Positions 1 through 8,547 of a stretch of DNA of 46,606 nucleotides are shown here, one piece after another. Position 1 is the stretch's first letter. Every line of letters begins with the position of its first letter. This stretch comes from Chloroflexota bacterium (GTDB lineage: Bacteria; Chloroflexota; Dehalococcoidia; Lucifugimonadales; Australimonadaceae), in assembly GCA_028874795.1 (NCBI GenBank), contig JAPPHT010000007.1:1-46606 (forward strand), given 5' to 3'. Below the pieces are notes generated by a model that made no database searches, was not told the DNA's origin, and worked only from the letters and a program-made list of their open reading frames with translations. Made by a program: the position numbers and the translations under genes.

Positions 1-860
1 TCTACGCGTGGGAAGTATGGCCGGTGAACTGGCGCGTGGCGGTGGAGAATGCGGGGGACGCCCACGTGCCCTACGTCCACCGTGATTCGGCACTCGTCCT
101 CATGAACCCGTTCGGCATCATGGGCGCGCGCGGACTCAGGACCGAGATCATCAACGGACGCACCGCAACGTTCAACATCGCGCGCACTGCGGCGATCTTC
201 GGCGGAACGGGTGACGCCAAACCGGAGAACGGCACGGCGGCCTCCGCCAATGGGACCGCTCAGCCCGCCAGGCCGGCGCGGCCACGGATGACGTTCCAGT
301 ACTACTACCCTGCACTGGGAGCGAAGTGGCCGAAACACATGTGGCGCAACCTCTGGAAGTGGGCGTTCGCTTGGTCCGGTAAGCGCCGCTACAGCGGCCG
401 ACCGAATGACATGACCGCGGAATGGGGCGGGATGGTCCACCACCTGCCAGCCATGGTCCGCCTGGACTACCACACGCACTCGTACACGCGGGTCAACATC
501 CCCATCGACGCGAACAACACGCGCCAGATCTACTGGCACTTCACCCGGCGTTCAGGCTGGCTCTCCAAGCTCTACGAGAAGGTGCACTTCCACACGTGGC
601 ACCGGTGGGCCATGTATTCGGACTTCTCCGTCCAGGACTTCCGGGCCGCCGGCCCCCAGCGCTACGACACGGCGGAGCACCTGTCCAGCACCGACGCCCA
701 CCTCGTCATGTGGCGCCGGCTGCTCCTGAAGGCAAGGGGGATGGACGCCATCCTGAATCCGCCTGAGACCGTGGCGGAGGAGTCTTCCCGCGAGTACCAG
801 GCCAACCTTGGCGTCGAGACCGAGTGGGACGAGCGTGGGGCGTTGTCCACCGGCACATAG
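1..860 (+). CDS. Rieske aromatic ring-hydroxylating oxygenase, alpha subunit (5' truncated by window)
   Basis: C-terminal catalytic part of a Rieske non-haem iron oxygenase; these enzymes insert oxygen into aromatic or related substrates using electrons from a reductase and ferredoxin. The reading frame is open from base 3, and the Rieske [2Fe-2S] domain lies upstream of the window. The visible part holds the mononuclear iron motif NAGDAHVPYVH with its two spaced histidines. It is a close paralogue of the complete oxygenase at 8548-9837: the sequence around LYAWEVWPVNWRVAVENAG and the segment TRVNIPIDANNTRQIYWHF are almost the same. It carries an Ala/Pro-rich insertion of about 25 residues near residues 65-90 (after IFGGTGDAK) that the other copy lacks. 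The next gene, an ABC ATPase, starts 48 bases later, so the two may be cotranscribed. The family call is firm; the substrate is unknown. Confidence 0.9.
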   Translation, partial: YAWEVWPVNWRVAVENAGDAHVPYVHRDSALVLMNPFGIMGARGLRTEIINGRTATFNIARTAAIFGGTGDAKPENGTAASANGTAQPARPARPRMTFQYYYPALGAKWPKHMWRNLWKWAFAWSGKRRYSGRPNDMTAEWGGMVHHLPAMVRLDYHTHSYTRVNIPIDANNTRQIYWHFTRRSGWLSKLYEKVHFHTWHRWAMYSDFSVQDFRAAGPQRYDTAEHLSSTDAHLVMWRRLLLKARGMDAILNPPETVAEESSREYQANLGVETEWDERGALSTGT

Positions 861-908
861 GTCCCGTTCCACGCCTCACCACCCACTCCTCGACATTGCG
901 GAGGAACC

Positions 909-2051
909 TTGAACGCAGCAACTGTCTCGACTGGTCAGAGCGTCGGCGTGCGCCTGCAGAACATCTCCAAGACCTTCCCGGGCGGCACACAGGCCGTAGA
1001 CGACCTCTCTCTCGAGATCTACCCGGGCGAGGTGTTCACGCTACTTGGCCCGAGCGGCTGCGGAAAGACGACCACCCTCCGGATGGTGGCAGGCCTGGAA
1101 GCCCCTGACATAGACGGCGGTACGATCGCGTTCGGCGACAGGCCGATCGTGGACAGCACCAGGAAGCTCTTCGTGCCGCCGGAGAAGCGGCAGGTAGGGA
1201 TGGTGTTCCAGTCCTATGCCATCTGGCCCCACATGACGGTCGAGCAGAACGTGGCCTACCCTCTGCGCCTGCGGAAGATGTCCCGGACCGAGAGCCGCCA
1301 GAGAGTCGCCAATGCGCTCGAACTGGTTGGCCTGGAGGGCATGGAGAAGCGCCCCGCGCCCATGCTCAGCGGCGGGCAGCAGCAGCGCGTTGCGCTTGCC
1401 CGCGCGCTCGTCTACGAGCCCGAGATCCTTCTGCTCGACGAGCCATTCAGCAACCTGGACGCCAAGCTCCGCGAACAGATGCGGCTCGAAGTGAAGCTGC
1501 TACAGAAGAAGCTCCAGATCACCGTGCTGTTCGTCACTCACGACCAGGTAGAAGCGTTGAGCCTGTCAGACAGGATCGCGGTGATGGACTTCGGGCGCGT
1601 GCAGCAGGTGGGCGTACCGAAGGAGCTCTACGAGTCGCCTGCCAACGCGTTCGTCCGCGACTTCCTTGGAAAGACCCTCCTCCTCACCGGAGTCATCCAG
1701 AGCAGCAACCAGGAAGGGCAGGTCGCCGTCGCGCTGGACGGCGCCCCGAACTGCGTACTGTTCGGACGGACCAGCCAGGCGCAGGACGTTGCGCCCGGAG
1801 TTGCGGTCAACATCGCTGTGAGGCCGGAGGACGTGGACCTGATGGATCCGGAGGGAGACGAGTTGCCCCAGGGAGTCATCGGCGGCAAGGTCCGGACCAC
1901 CCTGTTCACCGGAGACCGGACGGAGTACCAGGTGGAGGTCGAGGGACAGGGAACGCTGCTGCTCTACGGGACGAGGCAGCACATCTTCGGCGAAGGCTCT
2001 CCTCTGTGGCTCAAGATGCAGCCCGAAACCATAAGCGTGTGGCCTGTATAG
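909..2051 (+). CDS. ABC importer ATP-binding protein (iron(III)/spermidine-type)
   Basis: ATPase of 380 aa that powers an ABC importer of the Fe3+/polyamine/thiamine class. Visible motifs are Walker A GPSGCGKT (47-54), Q-loop Q101 in MVFQSYAIWPHMT, signature LSGGQQQ (153-159), Walker B ILLLDEP (173-179) and H-loop H211. A C-terminal TOBE-like domain (about 250-380) follows, as is usual in this class. The start is TTG at 909, chosen for GGAGG at 900-904. A second ATPase at 14565-15710 shares the MVFQSYAIWPHMT segment and the same architecture. The matching lipoprotein (5156) and permease (6639) lie downstream past two unrelated genes, so the importer is split within the cluster. The true substrate is not determined; the class also moves phosphonates and organic acids. 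Confidence 0.95.
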   Translation: MNAATVSTGQSVGVRLQNISKTFPGGTQAVDDLSLEIYPGEVFTLLGPSGCGKTTTLRMVAGLEAPDIDGGTIAFGDRPIVDSTRKLFVPPEKRQVGMVFQSYAIWPHMTVEQNVAYPLRLRKMSRTESRQRVANALELVGLEGMEKRPAPMLSGGQQQRVALARALVYEPEILLLDEPFSNLDAKLREQMRLEVKLLQKKLQITVLFVTHDQVEALSLSDRIAVMDFGRVQQVGVPKELYESPANAFVRDFLGKTLLLTGVIQSSNQEGQVAVALDGAPNCVLFGRTSQAQDVAPGVAVNIAVRPEDVDLMDPEGDELPQGVIGGKVRTTLFTGDRTEYQVEVEGQGTLLLYGTRQHIFGEGSPLWLKMQPETISVWPV

Positions 2052-2113
2052 CCTTTCCAAGGAAAACGGCAGCCTCCCCTGCCCTGAGCGACATCCCATA
2101 GTTCCTGACCGCG

Positions 2114-2142
2114 TTGACACTCCTCCGGCCTCTGTGTAGCCT
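2114..2142 (+). promoter_or_regulatory. sigma70-type promoter for the bicupin gene
   Basis: TTGACA (2114-2119), a 17-base spacer and TAGCCT (2137-2142) lie about 95 bases before the bicupin ATG and after the preceding ATPase stop. The perfect -35 and ideal spacing support it; the -10 is imperfect. Confidence 0.5.
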
Positions 2143-2236
2143 GCGCCCCTGTCGGGTTCCCATTTGCCGGAGTTCGCCCCCGGGGAGTTCATTTCTGCTT
2201 GGGTCCAGCGGCTCAGGACCTTCCAGGAGGAGAAAC

Positions 2237-3370
2237 ATGGTCATTCGATCGTCGCGAGGCGTACGGTTCCCGTACGAACAGTTCATGGAGAACGAGGGCA
2301 TCCCCCTCTTCGAGGAGGTCGCCGGCAGCGGCGACGTCACCCAGCTCCCCCGCAAGCCGTGGGCACGCACCGGGGGCACAGGCACTTTCATCCAGCTCAG
2401 AGGCACCTTCGAGTCGGAGCGAGGCATCTACATCCAGGAGATCCCGGGGGGGCAGGCGCTCAACCCCGAGAGGCACATCTACGAGAAGGAGATATTCATC
2501 CTGGAGGGCCGCGGCCTGACGGAGACGTGGCAGGGCGACGGACCCAAGATCACCTTCGAGTGGGGTGCGGGCAGCGTCTTCGCCGTCCCGAAGAACGTTG
2601 AGCACCGACTGGTGAACGGCAGCCGGGAGCCGGTGATCTTCATGGCGGTCACGAACGCGCCGCGTGTCATCAACGCCATCGACGACCTCAATGCCGTGTT
2701 CAACTGCGACGTCCCCATGTTCGATCTGTACGGCGAGGGGCGCGAGTACTTCAACGCTTCCGACGTACGGTCCGCGGAGGGGCGCTATCAGGGCGTCATC
2801 TGGCACACCAACTTCATCCCGGACTGCCGCGGAGCGTTGCTGGACGACCTCGAACAGAAGGTCTCAGGCGGCCAGTTGACGGGCTATCGCATGGGCGACC
2901 GGTTCCCCCACGGGCACATCTCGGAATGGCCGGCCGGCCGCTACCACAAGGCCCACTACCACGGGCCCGGCGCCATCCTCCTGGGCCTCAACGGCGAGGG
3001 CTATGTCCTCGTCTGGCCGTCCGCGCTGGGGCCGCATCCCTACAAGGATGGCCACGCGGACAAGGTGCTGAAGGTGCCGTGGGGCAAGCACAGCATCTAC
3101 AGTCCGCCCAACGCCCACTTCCACCAACACCTCAACACCAGTGAGGGGCCCGCGAAGCACATCGCCGTCTACGGCGACCGCATACCTATGGGTGTGCACG
3201 ACCTGCAGGACGGAAGTGAAGGCTTCGTCGGCTACGTCAGCTTCCGTGAAGGGGGCACGCTGATCGAGTACGAAGACGAGGACCCCCAGGTGCGCGCCGA
3301 TTTCGCCGCAGAGCTCGAGCGCAAGGGGATCGACTTCGCAATGCCGCCGGTGACGTACCGCGAGGAGTGA
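2237..3370 (+). CDS. bicupin domain protein (dioxygenase-like)
   Basis: Protein of 377 aa with two cupin beta-barrels. The first metal site is suggested by H80, E84 and H123 (ERHIYEKE...VEHRL). The second is suggested by H237, H240 and H242 in YHKAHYHGPGA with H294, H296 and H298 in NAHFHQHL. This layout is like gentisate/1-hydroxy-2-naphthoate dioxygenases and other bicupin metalloenzymes, and would fit ring cleavage after a Rieske oxygenase. That role is inference from context. The frame is open 41 codons further upstream, but the ATG at 2237 has AGGAGG at 2225-2230 and is the chosen start. A promoter lies at 2114-2142, and a strong hairpin (3391-3423) follows the stop, so this is probably a single-gene unit. 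It could instead be a non-enzymatic or isomerase-type bicupin. Confidence 0.85.
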   Translation: MVIRSSRGVRFPYEQFMENEGIPLFEEVAGSGDVTQLPRKPWARTGGTGTFIQLRGTFESERGIYIQEIPGGQALNPERHIYEKEIFILEGRGLTETWQGDGPKITFEWGAGSVFAVPKNVEHRLVNGSREPVIFMAVTNAPRVINAIDDLNAVFNCDVPMFDLYGEGREYFNASDVRSAEGRYQGVIWHTNFIPDCRGALLDDLEQKVSGGQLTGYRMGDRFPHGHISEWPAGRYHKAHYHGPGAILLGLNGEGYVLVWPSALGPHPYKDGHADKVLKVPWGKHSIYSPPNAHFHQHLNTSEGPAKHIAVYGDRIPMGVHDLQDGSEGFVGYVSFREGGTLIEYEDEDPQVRADFAAELERKGIDFAMPPVTYREE

Positions 3371-3390
3371 CCCGGTAGCCCCGGACGACC

Positions 3391-3423
3391 AGATGGGGCG
3401 TGAGCGAGAGCCACGCCCCATCT
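3391..3423. terminator. hairpin terminator after the bicupin gene
   Basis: Perfect 12-bp inverted repeat, AGATGGGGCGTG (3391-3402) and CACGCCCCATCT (3412-3423), with a 9-base loop, 20 bases after the bicupin stop. Only a weak T run (CTTATG) follows, so termination may be inefficient. Confidence 0.7.
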
Positions 3424-3474
3424 CTTATGTAGGCTTGCCGCCCCTGCGGCGGATGCAGCCCGGAGGTACTGAAC

Positions 3475-4980
3475 GTGCACGACGACCCGCTTGAGCACTA
3501 CCACGGCCACGATGGGGAGGCAACGGGAGAGGAAACCTGGGCCCCGAACCCGGACGTGCTCTCGCTCACCAGCGTCGGCATCGACATTGGCTCCTCGACC
3601 TCGCACGTAACCTTCTCTGAGCTCATCCTGCACCGGCAGGGCGACAATGCGATGACCAGTCACTTCGAGGTAGTCGAGCGCAACGTGCTCTACCGCTCGC
3701 CCATCCTCCTCACTCCCTACTCGGACGCCGACACGATCGACATGGACTCCCTCTCCACATTCCTGGACACCTGCTACTTAGACGCCGGCATCGACCCGTC
3801 TCAAACGAACACCGGCGCGGTCATCTGCACCGGCGTCGCCGTCCAGAAGAACAACGCGGAGGCCATCGTCCGGCTCCTCGCGACCAAGGGGGGAAAGTTC
3901 GTCTGTGCCACCGCGGGGCCCCGTCTCGAAGGTCTACTCGCGGCGCACGGCTCCGGGACGGTGGCCGCCTCTCAGCAGGACCCGGGCCGCACGTTCATGA
4001 ACGTGGACATGGGTGGCGGTACGGCCAAGGTGACTACCGTCTCCAACGGCGCCATCATCGAGACCGGCGCCATCAACATCGGGGCGCGGCTCGTCGCCTG
4101 GAACGAGGACGGCAACCTCGTCCGCATAGAAGATGGAGCCAGGCGCATAGCCCAGGAGCTCGGCTTTGCTCTGGAGCTCGACCGACAGATCACGATGGAT
4201 CAACGCAGGGCGTTGGCGAGGAAGCAGGCCGCGGTCCTCATCGAGTACATCACCAGTACCGCACTCTCGCCTCTGGCTGCCGACCTTGTCGTGACGAACC
4301 CGCTGGACCGCGCGGTGCCTGTGCAAGCCATCCTCTTCTCCGGCGGTGTCAGCGAGTACATCTACCAACGCGACGACAAGGACTACGGCGACCTTGGCCC
4401 GATGCTTGGCGAAGAGGTCCGGGCCCTGCTCACTGAGGAGCATGGCGCCATTGAGATTCCTGCCGAGATGATACGGGCGACTGTCATCGGGGCCTCCCAA
4501 TACACGGTGCAACTCTCCAGCAGCACCATCTACGTTTCAGACCCTTCGGTCCTTCCCGCGCTTGACCGGCAGGTCATCGAACCGTTCATCGACGAGACGA
4601 CGGCGCAGGATCCAGGGGCGATCGCCGGCGCGATAGACCGCGCAGTCGCAAACGCTGACCTGAACGAACTGGACCACCATCGCAACATCGCCCTGTACAT
4701 CCGCTTCCCCCTGCCGGCAACGTACGGGTCGCTGCAGGTCCTTTCGGAAGGCATCGTCAAAGGCATGCAGGGCCGGGAGGACGACCCGTGGGTGATCGTT
4801 TTCGACACCGACATAGGCGCGCTGGTTGGCGCGATGATCAAGGACGAGTTCGATGTTCCCCAGGCGGTCGTTGCCACCGACGAGATTCAGGTCAAGTATC
4901 TCGACTACATAGACATCGGCGAAGAAGTCAAGAACCGTAAGGCCGTCCCGGTAGTGGTAAAGTCCCTCGTTTTTGGCTAG
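3475..4980 (+). CDS. eutA: EutA-like ethanolamine ammonia-lyase reactivating ATPase
   Basis: Protein of 501 aa in the actin-like ATPase fold of EutA, the chaperone that removes damaged cobalamin from ethanolamine ammonia-lyase. The N-terminal phosphate loop GIDIGSSTSHVTF (35-47) is the EutA signature, and a second loop NVDMGGGTAKVT (176-187) is also present. Further conserved stretches are VICTGVAVQKNNAEAI and LFSGGVSEYIY. The GTG start at 3475 follows GGAGGT at about 3462-3467. The N-terminus carries a His/Asp/Glu-rich extension (HDDPLEHYHGHDGE) ahead of the fold. No eutB, eutC or other ethanolamine or microcompartment gene is visible, so its client here is unknown. It may serve a lyase elsewhere or a different B12 enzyme. 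The family call is strong; the function in this cluster is inference. Confidence 0.85.
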   Translation: MHDDPLEHYHGHDGEATGEETWAPNPDVLSLTSVGIDIGSSTSHVTFSELILHRQGDNAMTSHFEVVERNVLYRSPILLTPYSDADTIDMDSLSTFLDTCYLDAGIDPSQTNTGAVICTGVAVQKNNAEAIVRLLATKGGKFVCATAGPRLEGLLAAHGSGTVAASQQDPGRTFMNVDMGGGTAKVTTVSNGAIIETGAINIGARLVAWNEDGNLVRIEDGARRIAQELGFALELDRQITMDQRRALARKQAAVLIEYITSTALSPLAADLVVTNPLDRAVPVQAILFSGGVSEYIYQRDDKDYGDLGPMLGEEVRALLTEEHGAIEIPAEMIRATVIGASQYTVQLSSSTIYVSDPSVLPALDRQVIEPFIDETTAQDPGAIAGAIDRAVANADLNELDHHRNIALYIRFPLPATYGSLQVLSEGIVKGMQGREDDPWVIVFDTDIGALVGAMIKDEFDVPQAVVATDEIQVKYLDYIDIGEEVKNRKAVPVVVKSLVFG

Positions 4981-5032
4981 GGGCAGTCCTGACAGGGAAT
5001 CACAGGACCCATCGCCACAGACCTCCTCTCAT

Positions 5033-5061
5033 TTGACAATTGCACTAGGCGTTTCTAAACT
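5033..5061 (+). promoter_or_regulatory. sigma70-type promoter for the lipoprotein/permease pair
   Basis: TTGACA (5033-5038), a 17-base spacer and TAAACT (5056-5061). It lies 95 bases before the ATG of the solute-binding lipoprotein. A perfect 10-base palindrome CGCAATTGCG (5115-5124) sits between it and the start codon and could be an operator. Confidence 0.65.
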
Positions 5062-5155
5062 GCCGCCGTTCATGGCTCCGCCGTCGGATTGCGAAGTCCT
5101 GATTGGATAATGTGCGCAATTGCGGCGCCGCCAAACATGAACTTGGAGGAACGAC

Positions 5156-6478
5156 ATGGAACGCCTGTCCAAGAGATTTGCTCGCTGGTGGATGAGGTCC
5201 CTGACACTGAGCATGGGGCTGGTGCTCCTGTTGCTTGCGTCCGCATGCGGCGCTGACGACCCCACGCCCACGTCTCCGCCTCCACCAACCGCAACGCCGG
5301 TGCCTGCCGCCACTCCAACGCCGGTTCCTCCAGGGGTACCAACCCCGACACCGGTGCCCGCACCCACCCAGGAGCCCTGGGAGGCCGAGTGGGAGCAACT
5401 TATCCAGGATGCCAACGCGGAAGGGAAGCTCGTGGTCACGGTGTTCCGTGCAGAGGACCGCGAAGCTGCTGAGAGCTTCGAGAACTTCTTCCCCGAGATC
5501 GACGTTGACGCACAGATCCTCGGCGGGCGCGACTTCACCGCACGAGTGCCGCCGGAGCGCGCAGCGGGGATCTACGACTACGACGTGTACATCAGCGGAG
5601 GGACGAGCGCCATAACCCGGGTCATCCCCGCCGGCAATGAAGCTGGCGACCCGATCCTGGGCGACACGCGGTCGCTCCTGATCCGCCCGGACGTCGTCGA
5701 TGACTCGAACTGGATCGGCGGTCTCGACGCTCAGTTCATGGACTCGGAGCGCAAGGTCCTGTTCAAGATGATCGCCAACCCCGGCTCCAGTTCCCTGTAC
5801 GTGAACACCCAGGAGGTCGATCTCGACAACCTCCAGTGGCCCGGAGACCTGCTCCGGCCCGAGTTCAAGGGCAAGATATGCGCTGACGACCCATCGACCC
5901 CGGGCTCCGGCGCGACTTTCTTCACCGAGATCATGGTGACCCAGGGCGAAGAGCTCGTTCGCCGCATCTTCAGGGAGACGGACATCGTCATCAGCAGGGA
6001 TCACCGCAAGATGGGTGAGGACATCATCCGCGGCGACATGCACATCTGCATCGGACCCTCCATCCAGGACTTCCACGAGCAGGGCGTGGGTCTCCACGTC
6101 ATCCAGCATGAGTTGAACTTCGGCCCCATCTCGCCTGACTTCCAGGACAAGCTGGACGTCACCTGCTGTGGCGTCACCTCGGGGCACATACAGGGCTTCT
6201 ACAGCGCTGGCGTGGGTGGACCCGCCATCGTCACCAAGGGCCCGAACCCCAATGCGGCGAAGCTGTTCATCAACTGGCTCCTCTCGCCCGAAGGCGCCAG
6301 GAACTGGTTCGAGCATCAACCCAACGACTGCAGCCCACGGCATGACCTGGTGGAACTGTGCAGGGAGCGCAAGGACTTCGTGCTGGAAGAGGGCAAGGCC
6401 TACATCACCTTCCACGACGAGAAGAACGTGGCGCACCGCAGGGCCGCGCAGGCGATAGCCGGAGAGGAGTTGAACTAG
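5156..6478 (+). CDS. ABC importer solute-binding lipoprotein (iron(III)-type family)
   Basis: Extracytoplasmic binding protein of 440 aa. It has an Arg-rich n-region, a hydrophobic core and the lipobox LASAC with the lipidated cysteine at residue 31. A Thr/Pro linker of about 45 residues follows, then a two-lobe binding fold of the COG1840 class (GKLVVTVFRAEDREAAESF, SSLYVNTQEVD, FINWLLSPEGARNWFE). The ATG at 5156 is preceded by GGAGG. It is followed by a terminator-like hairpin and then the permease at 6639, and it probably works with the ATPase at 909. Proteins of this class bind ferric iron, but many relatives in catabolic clusters bind organic acids or aromatics; the neighbours favour an organic ligand. 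It is similar in design to the lipoprotein encoded at 14345-13083. Confidence 0.92.
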   Translation: MERLSKRFARWWMRSLTLSMGLVLLLLASACGADDPTPTSPPPPTATPVPAATPTPVPPGVPTPTPVPAPTQEPWEAEWEQLIQDANAEGKLVVTVFRAEDREAAESFENFFPEIDVDAQILGGRDFTARVPPERAAGIYDYDVYISGGTSAITRVIPAGNEAGDPILGDTRSLLIRPDVVDDSNWIGGLDAQFMDSERKVLFKMIANPGSSSLYVNTQEVDLDNLQWPGDLLRPEFKGKICADDPSTPGSGATFFTEIMVTQGEELVRRIFRETDIVISRDHRKMGEDIIRGDMHICIGPSIQDFHEQGVGLHVIQHELNFGPISPDFQDKLDVTCCGVTSGHIQGFYSAGVGGPAIVTKGPNPNAAKLFINWLLSPEGARNWFEHQPNDCSPRHDLVELCRERKDFVLEEGKAYITFHDEKNVAHRRAAQAIAGEELN

Positions 6479-6500
6479 CCGCACTCGCAGGACTACATCG

Positions 6501-6537
6501 GTTCACCCCGGGGATTCGCCCCGGGGTGAACTTGCTT
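6501..6537 (+). terminator. strong hairpin between binding protein and permease genes
   Basis: Perfect 13-bp inverted repeat GTTCACCCCGGGG (6501-6513) and CCCCGGGGTGAAC (6519-6531) with loop ATTCG, followed by TTGCTT. As it lies between binding-protein and permease genes, it may act as an attenuator or as a 3' stabiliser that leaves more lipoprotein than permease message. Confidence 0.75.
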
Positions 6538-6638
6538 AGGGCGGGTGTGCAGCCGGCCGGGTGTGGGTGATACGCTCGGCGGCGCCGTAGGTGGGCAGAC
6601 ATGCTGACATCCGGGCCTGGTTGGTGAGGTAAGGAACG

Positions 6639-8381
6639 ATGGCGACGCTACCAGCGGCCCTCAGGCCGCGCGGCTTCTCACTCGAGTTCAAGGTCCTGGT
6701 CTTCGCCGCGGCCATCATCACGCTTGGCTTCTCCGTCATCTACCCCATCGTCCTGCTGTTCATCAACAGCTTCGTTACAACCAATCCACCCTTGCCAGCG
6801 GAATACGGCCTCGACTCCTGGCGCTTCGCTCTCAGCGACCGTGGCATGCTGATCGCGCTGTGGAACAGCATGGTGGTCACGTTCCTGCGCCAGGGCATCT
6901 CGTTCCCGGTCGCCATCCTCCTCGCATGGCTCATCGCCCGGACGAATCTGCCCGGCGCCAAGCTGCTGGAATTCGGCTTCTGGATCGCTTTCTTCCTGCC
7001 GGTCGTCTCGGTGACGCAGGCCTGGATACTCCTGGCTCATCCCTCTGCAGGCCTGCTGAACCAGACGTTGGAGTACCTCCCCTTCGTCGATGAGGGCCCG
7101 CTCAATATCTACTCGCTTTGGGGCATCATCTGGGTACACCTCGCCACCAACTCCATCGCCATCAAGGTCATGCTGCTCACGCCGGCGTTCCGCAACATGG
7201 ACGCCGCGTTGGAGGACGCTTCGCGGCTCTGCGGCGCCAGCTCCCTCGGCACCCTCCGAAGGGTCACCGTCCCGGTCATGGCGCCCATCATGATGACCCT
7301 CCTCCTGTTGTCCATCCTGCGCGCGTTCCAGTCCGTGGAGATAGAGGTGCTCCTCGGGCTTCCCATCCGCTACTTCGTGTTCGGCTCCAAGATCTTCGAC
7401 CTCGTCCAGAACGAGCCGCCGGACTTCGGCGCAGCGACAGCCATGGGCATCATCATCCTCGCCGCGATCATTCCGTTGATCATTGGTCAGTACTACATGA
7501 CCAGCCGGCGCAACTACACGACGCTCAGCGGCAAATATCAGGCCCAGGTCAACGACCTGCGGAAGTGGAAGTGGCCGGTCTTCGGCTTCGTCCTCTTCCT
7601 GGTGTTCCTGATGACCATCTTCCCCATGATCTTCCTCGTCATGGGCAGCTTCATGAAGTTCTCCGGTTTCTTCTACGACGTGCCGGGAGGGCCCTGGACC
7701 ACCCTTCACTGGACCCGGATCCTCACCGACGGCACCTTCCTGCTTTCCATGCGCAACACCTTTGTCATGGCGCTCGGCGCCGCGACGCTGTCGACCCTCT
7801 TCTTCACCGTGCTCGCCTACATCATCGTGCGGATGAGGTCCCGGTTGGTGCCCATCCTGGACTTCCTGACGTGGGTGCCCTACGTGCTCCCCGGCATCGT
7901 CCTGATCCTGGCCTGGCTGTGGATCCTCCTGGGCACGGGCGGCATCTTCCACCCGCTCTACGGCACCATCTTCGCGCTCATCCTCGTGTCCGGACTCAGC
8001 GGCATCACGCTGGGTGTCCAGATTGTGAAGTCCAACCTCCGGCAGATCGGCGCGGAGCTGGAAGAAGCTTCCTCCATCGTAGGGGCTCCGTGGCTCGTCA
8101 CCCTGATCAGAGTCGTTGTCCCTCTCCTGGCTCCCGCGATGGTGGTGGTCTGGGTGCTCAACTTCGTCGCCGCGGCCGGCACCGCCATCCTGCCTGCCTT
8201 GCTGGCCTCATCCAGCAGCAAGACCCTGGCGCTCCTCCAGTTCGAGCAGGTCACTTCTGGCCGCTTGGAAGCAGGCTCCATCGTCGGCATCTTCGTCGTC
8301 CTGCTGACCGTCGGCGTCGCCATCATCGCGCGCGTCCTCGGCTTCCGCGTCGGCCTGGGCAGTGGCACACCGCGCAATTGA
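6639..8381 (+). CDS. ABC importer permease, FbpB-type double domain
   Basis: Inner-membrane permease of 580 aa made of two fused BPD_transp_1 domains, as in FbpB/ThiP-class iron or thiamine importers. About 12 hydrophobic helices are visible. The two EAA coupling loops are LEDASRLCGASSLGTLRR in the first half and LEEASSIVGAPWLVTLIR in the second, where the ATPase subunits dock. The ATG at 6639 is preceded by the purine-rich TGAGGTAAGGA. It lies 160 bases downstream of the lipoprotein gene at 5156 and most likely forms one importer with that protein and the ATPase at 909. A second permease of the same design lies at 11169-12974. The ligand is unknown. Confidence 0.93.
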   Translation: MATLPAALRPRGFSLEFKVLVFAAAIITLGFSVIYPIVLLFINSFVTTNPPLPAEYGLDSWRFALSDRGMLIALWNSMVVTFLRQGISFPVAILLAWLIARTNLPGAKLLEFGFWIAFFLPVVSVTQAWILLAHPSAGLLNQTLEYLPFVDEGPLNIYSLWGIIWVHLATNSIAIKVMLLTPAFRNMDAALEDASRLCGASSLGTLRRVTVPVMAPIMMTLLLLSILRAFQSVEIEVLLGLPIRYFVFGSKIFDLVQNEPPDFGAATAMGIIILAAIIPLIIGQYYMTSRRNYTTLSGKYQAQVNDLRKWKWPVFGFVLFLVFLMTIFPMIFLVMGSFMKFSGFFYDVPGGPWTTLHWTRILTDGTFLLSMRNTFVMALGAATLSTLFFTVLAYIIVRMRSRLVPILDFLTWVPYVLPGIVLILAWLWILLGTGGIFHPLYGTIFALILVSGLSGITLGVQIVKSNLRQIGAELEEASSIVGAPWLVTLIRVVVPLLAPAMVVVWVLNFVAAAGTAILPALLASSSSKTLALLQFEQVTSGRLEAGSIVGIFVVLLTVGVAIIARVLGFRVGLGSGTPRN

Positions 8382-8547
8382 CGAGCGGTCCGATGCCGGT
8401 CGCCGGGTTACGCAGCGCGAAGTGGACAGACGCCCGGTAACCGTCGTGTTATCATCGAAACGCTACGAGTCCGGGCGCCGCACACCCGCGAAGCTCGAAC
8501 AGATCGGGTGTTGATCGGGTAGCTGAGCCGCCTGAGGGGGTGAGTTC

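Noticed and set aside
5045-6484. 479-codon minus-strand frame
   Set aside because: Antisense shadow of the solute-binding lipoprotein gene, an effect of high GC third positions.
6678-7952. 424-codon minus-strand frame
   Set aside because: Antisense shadow of the permease gene; low complexity and no start site or family features.
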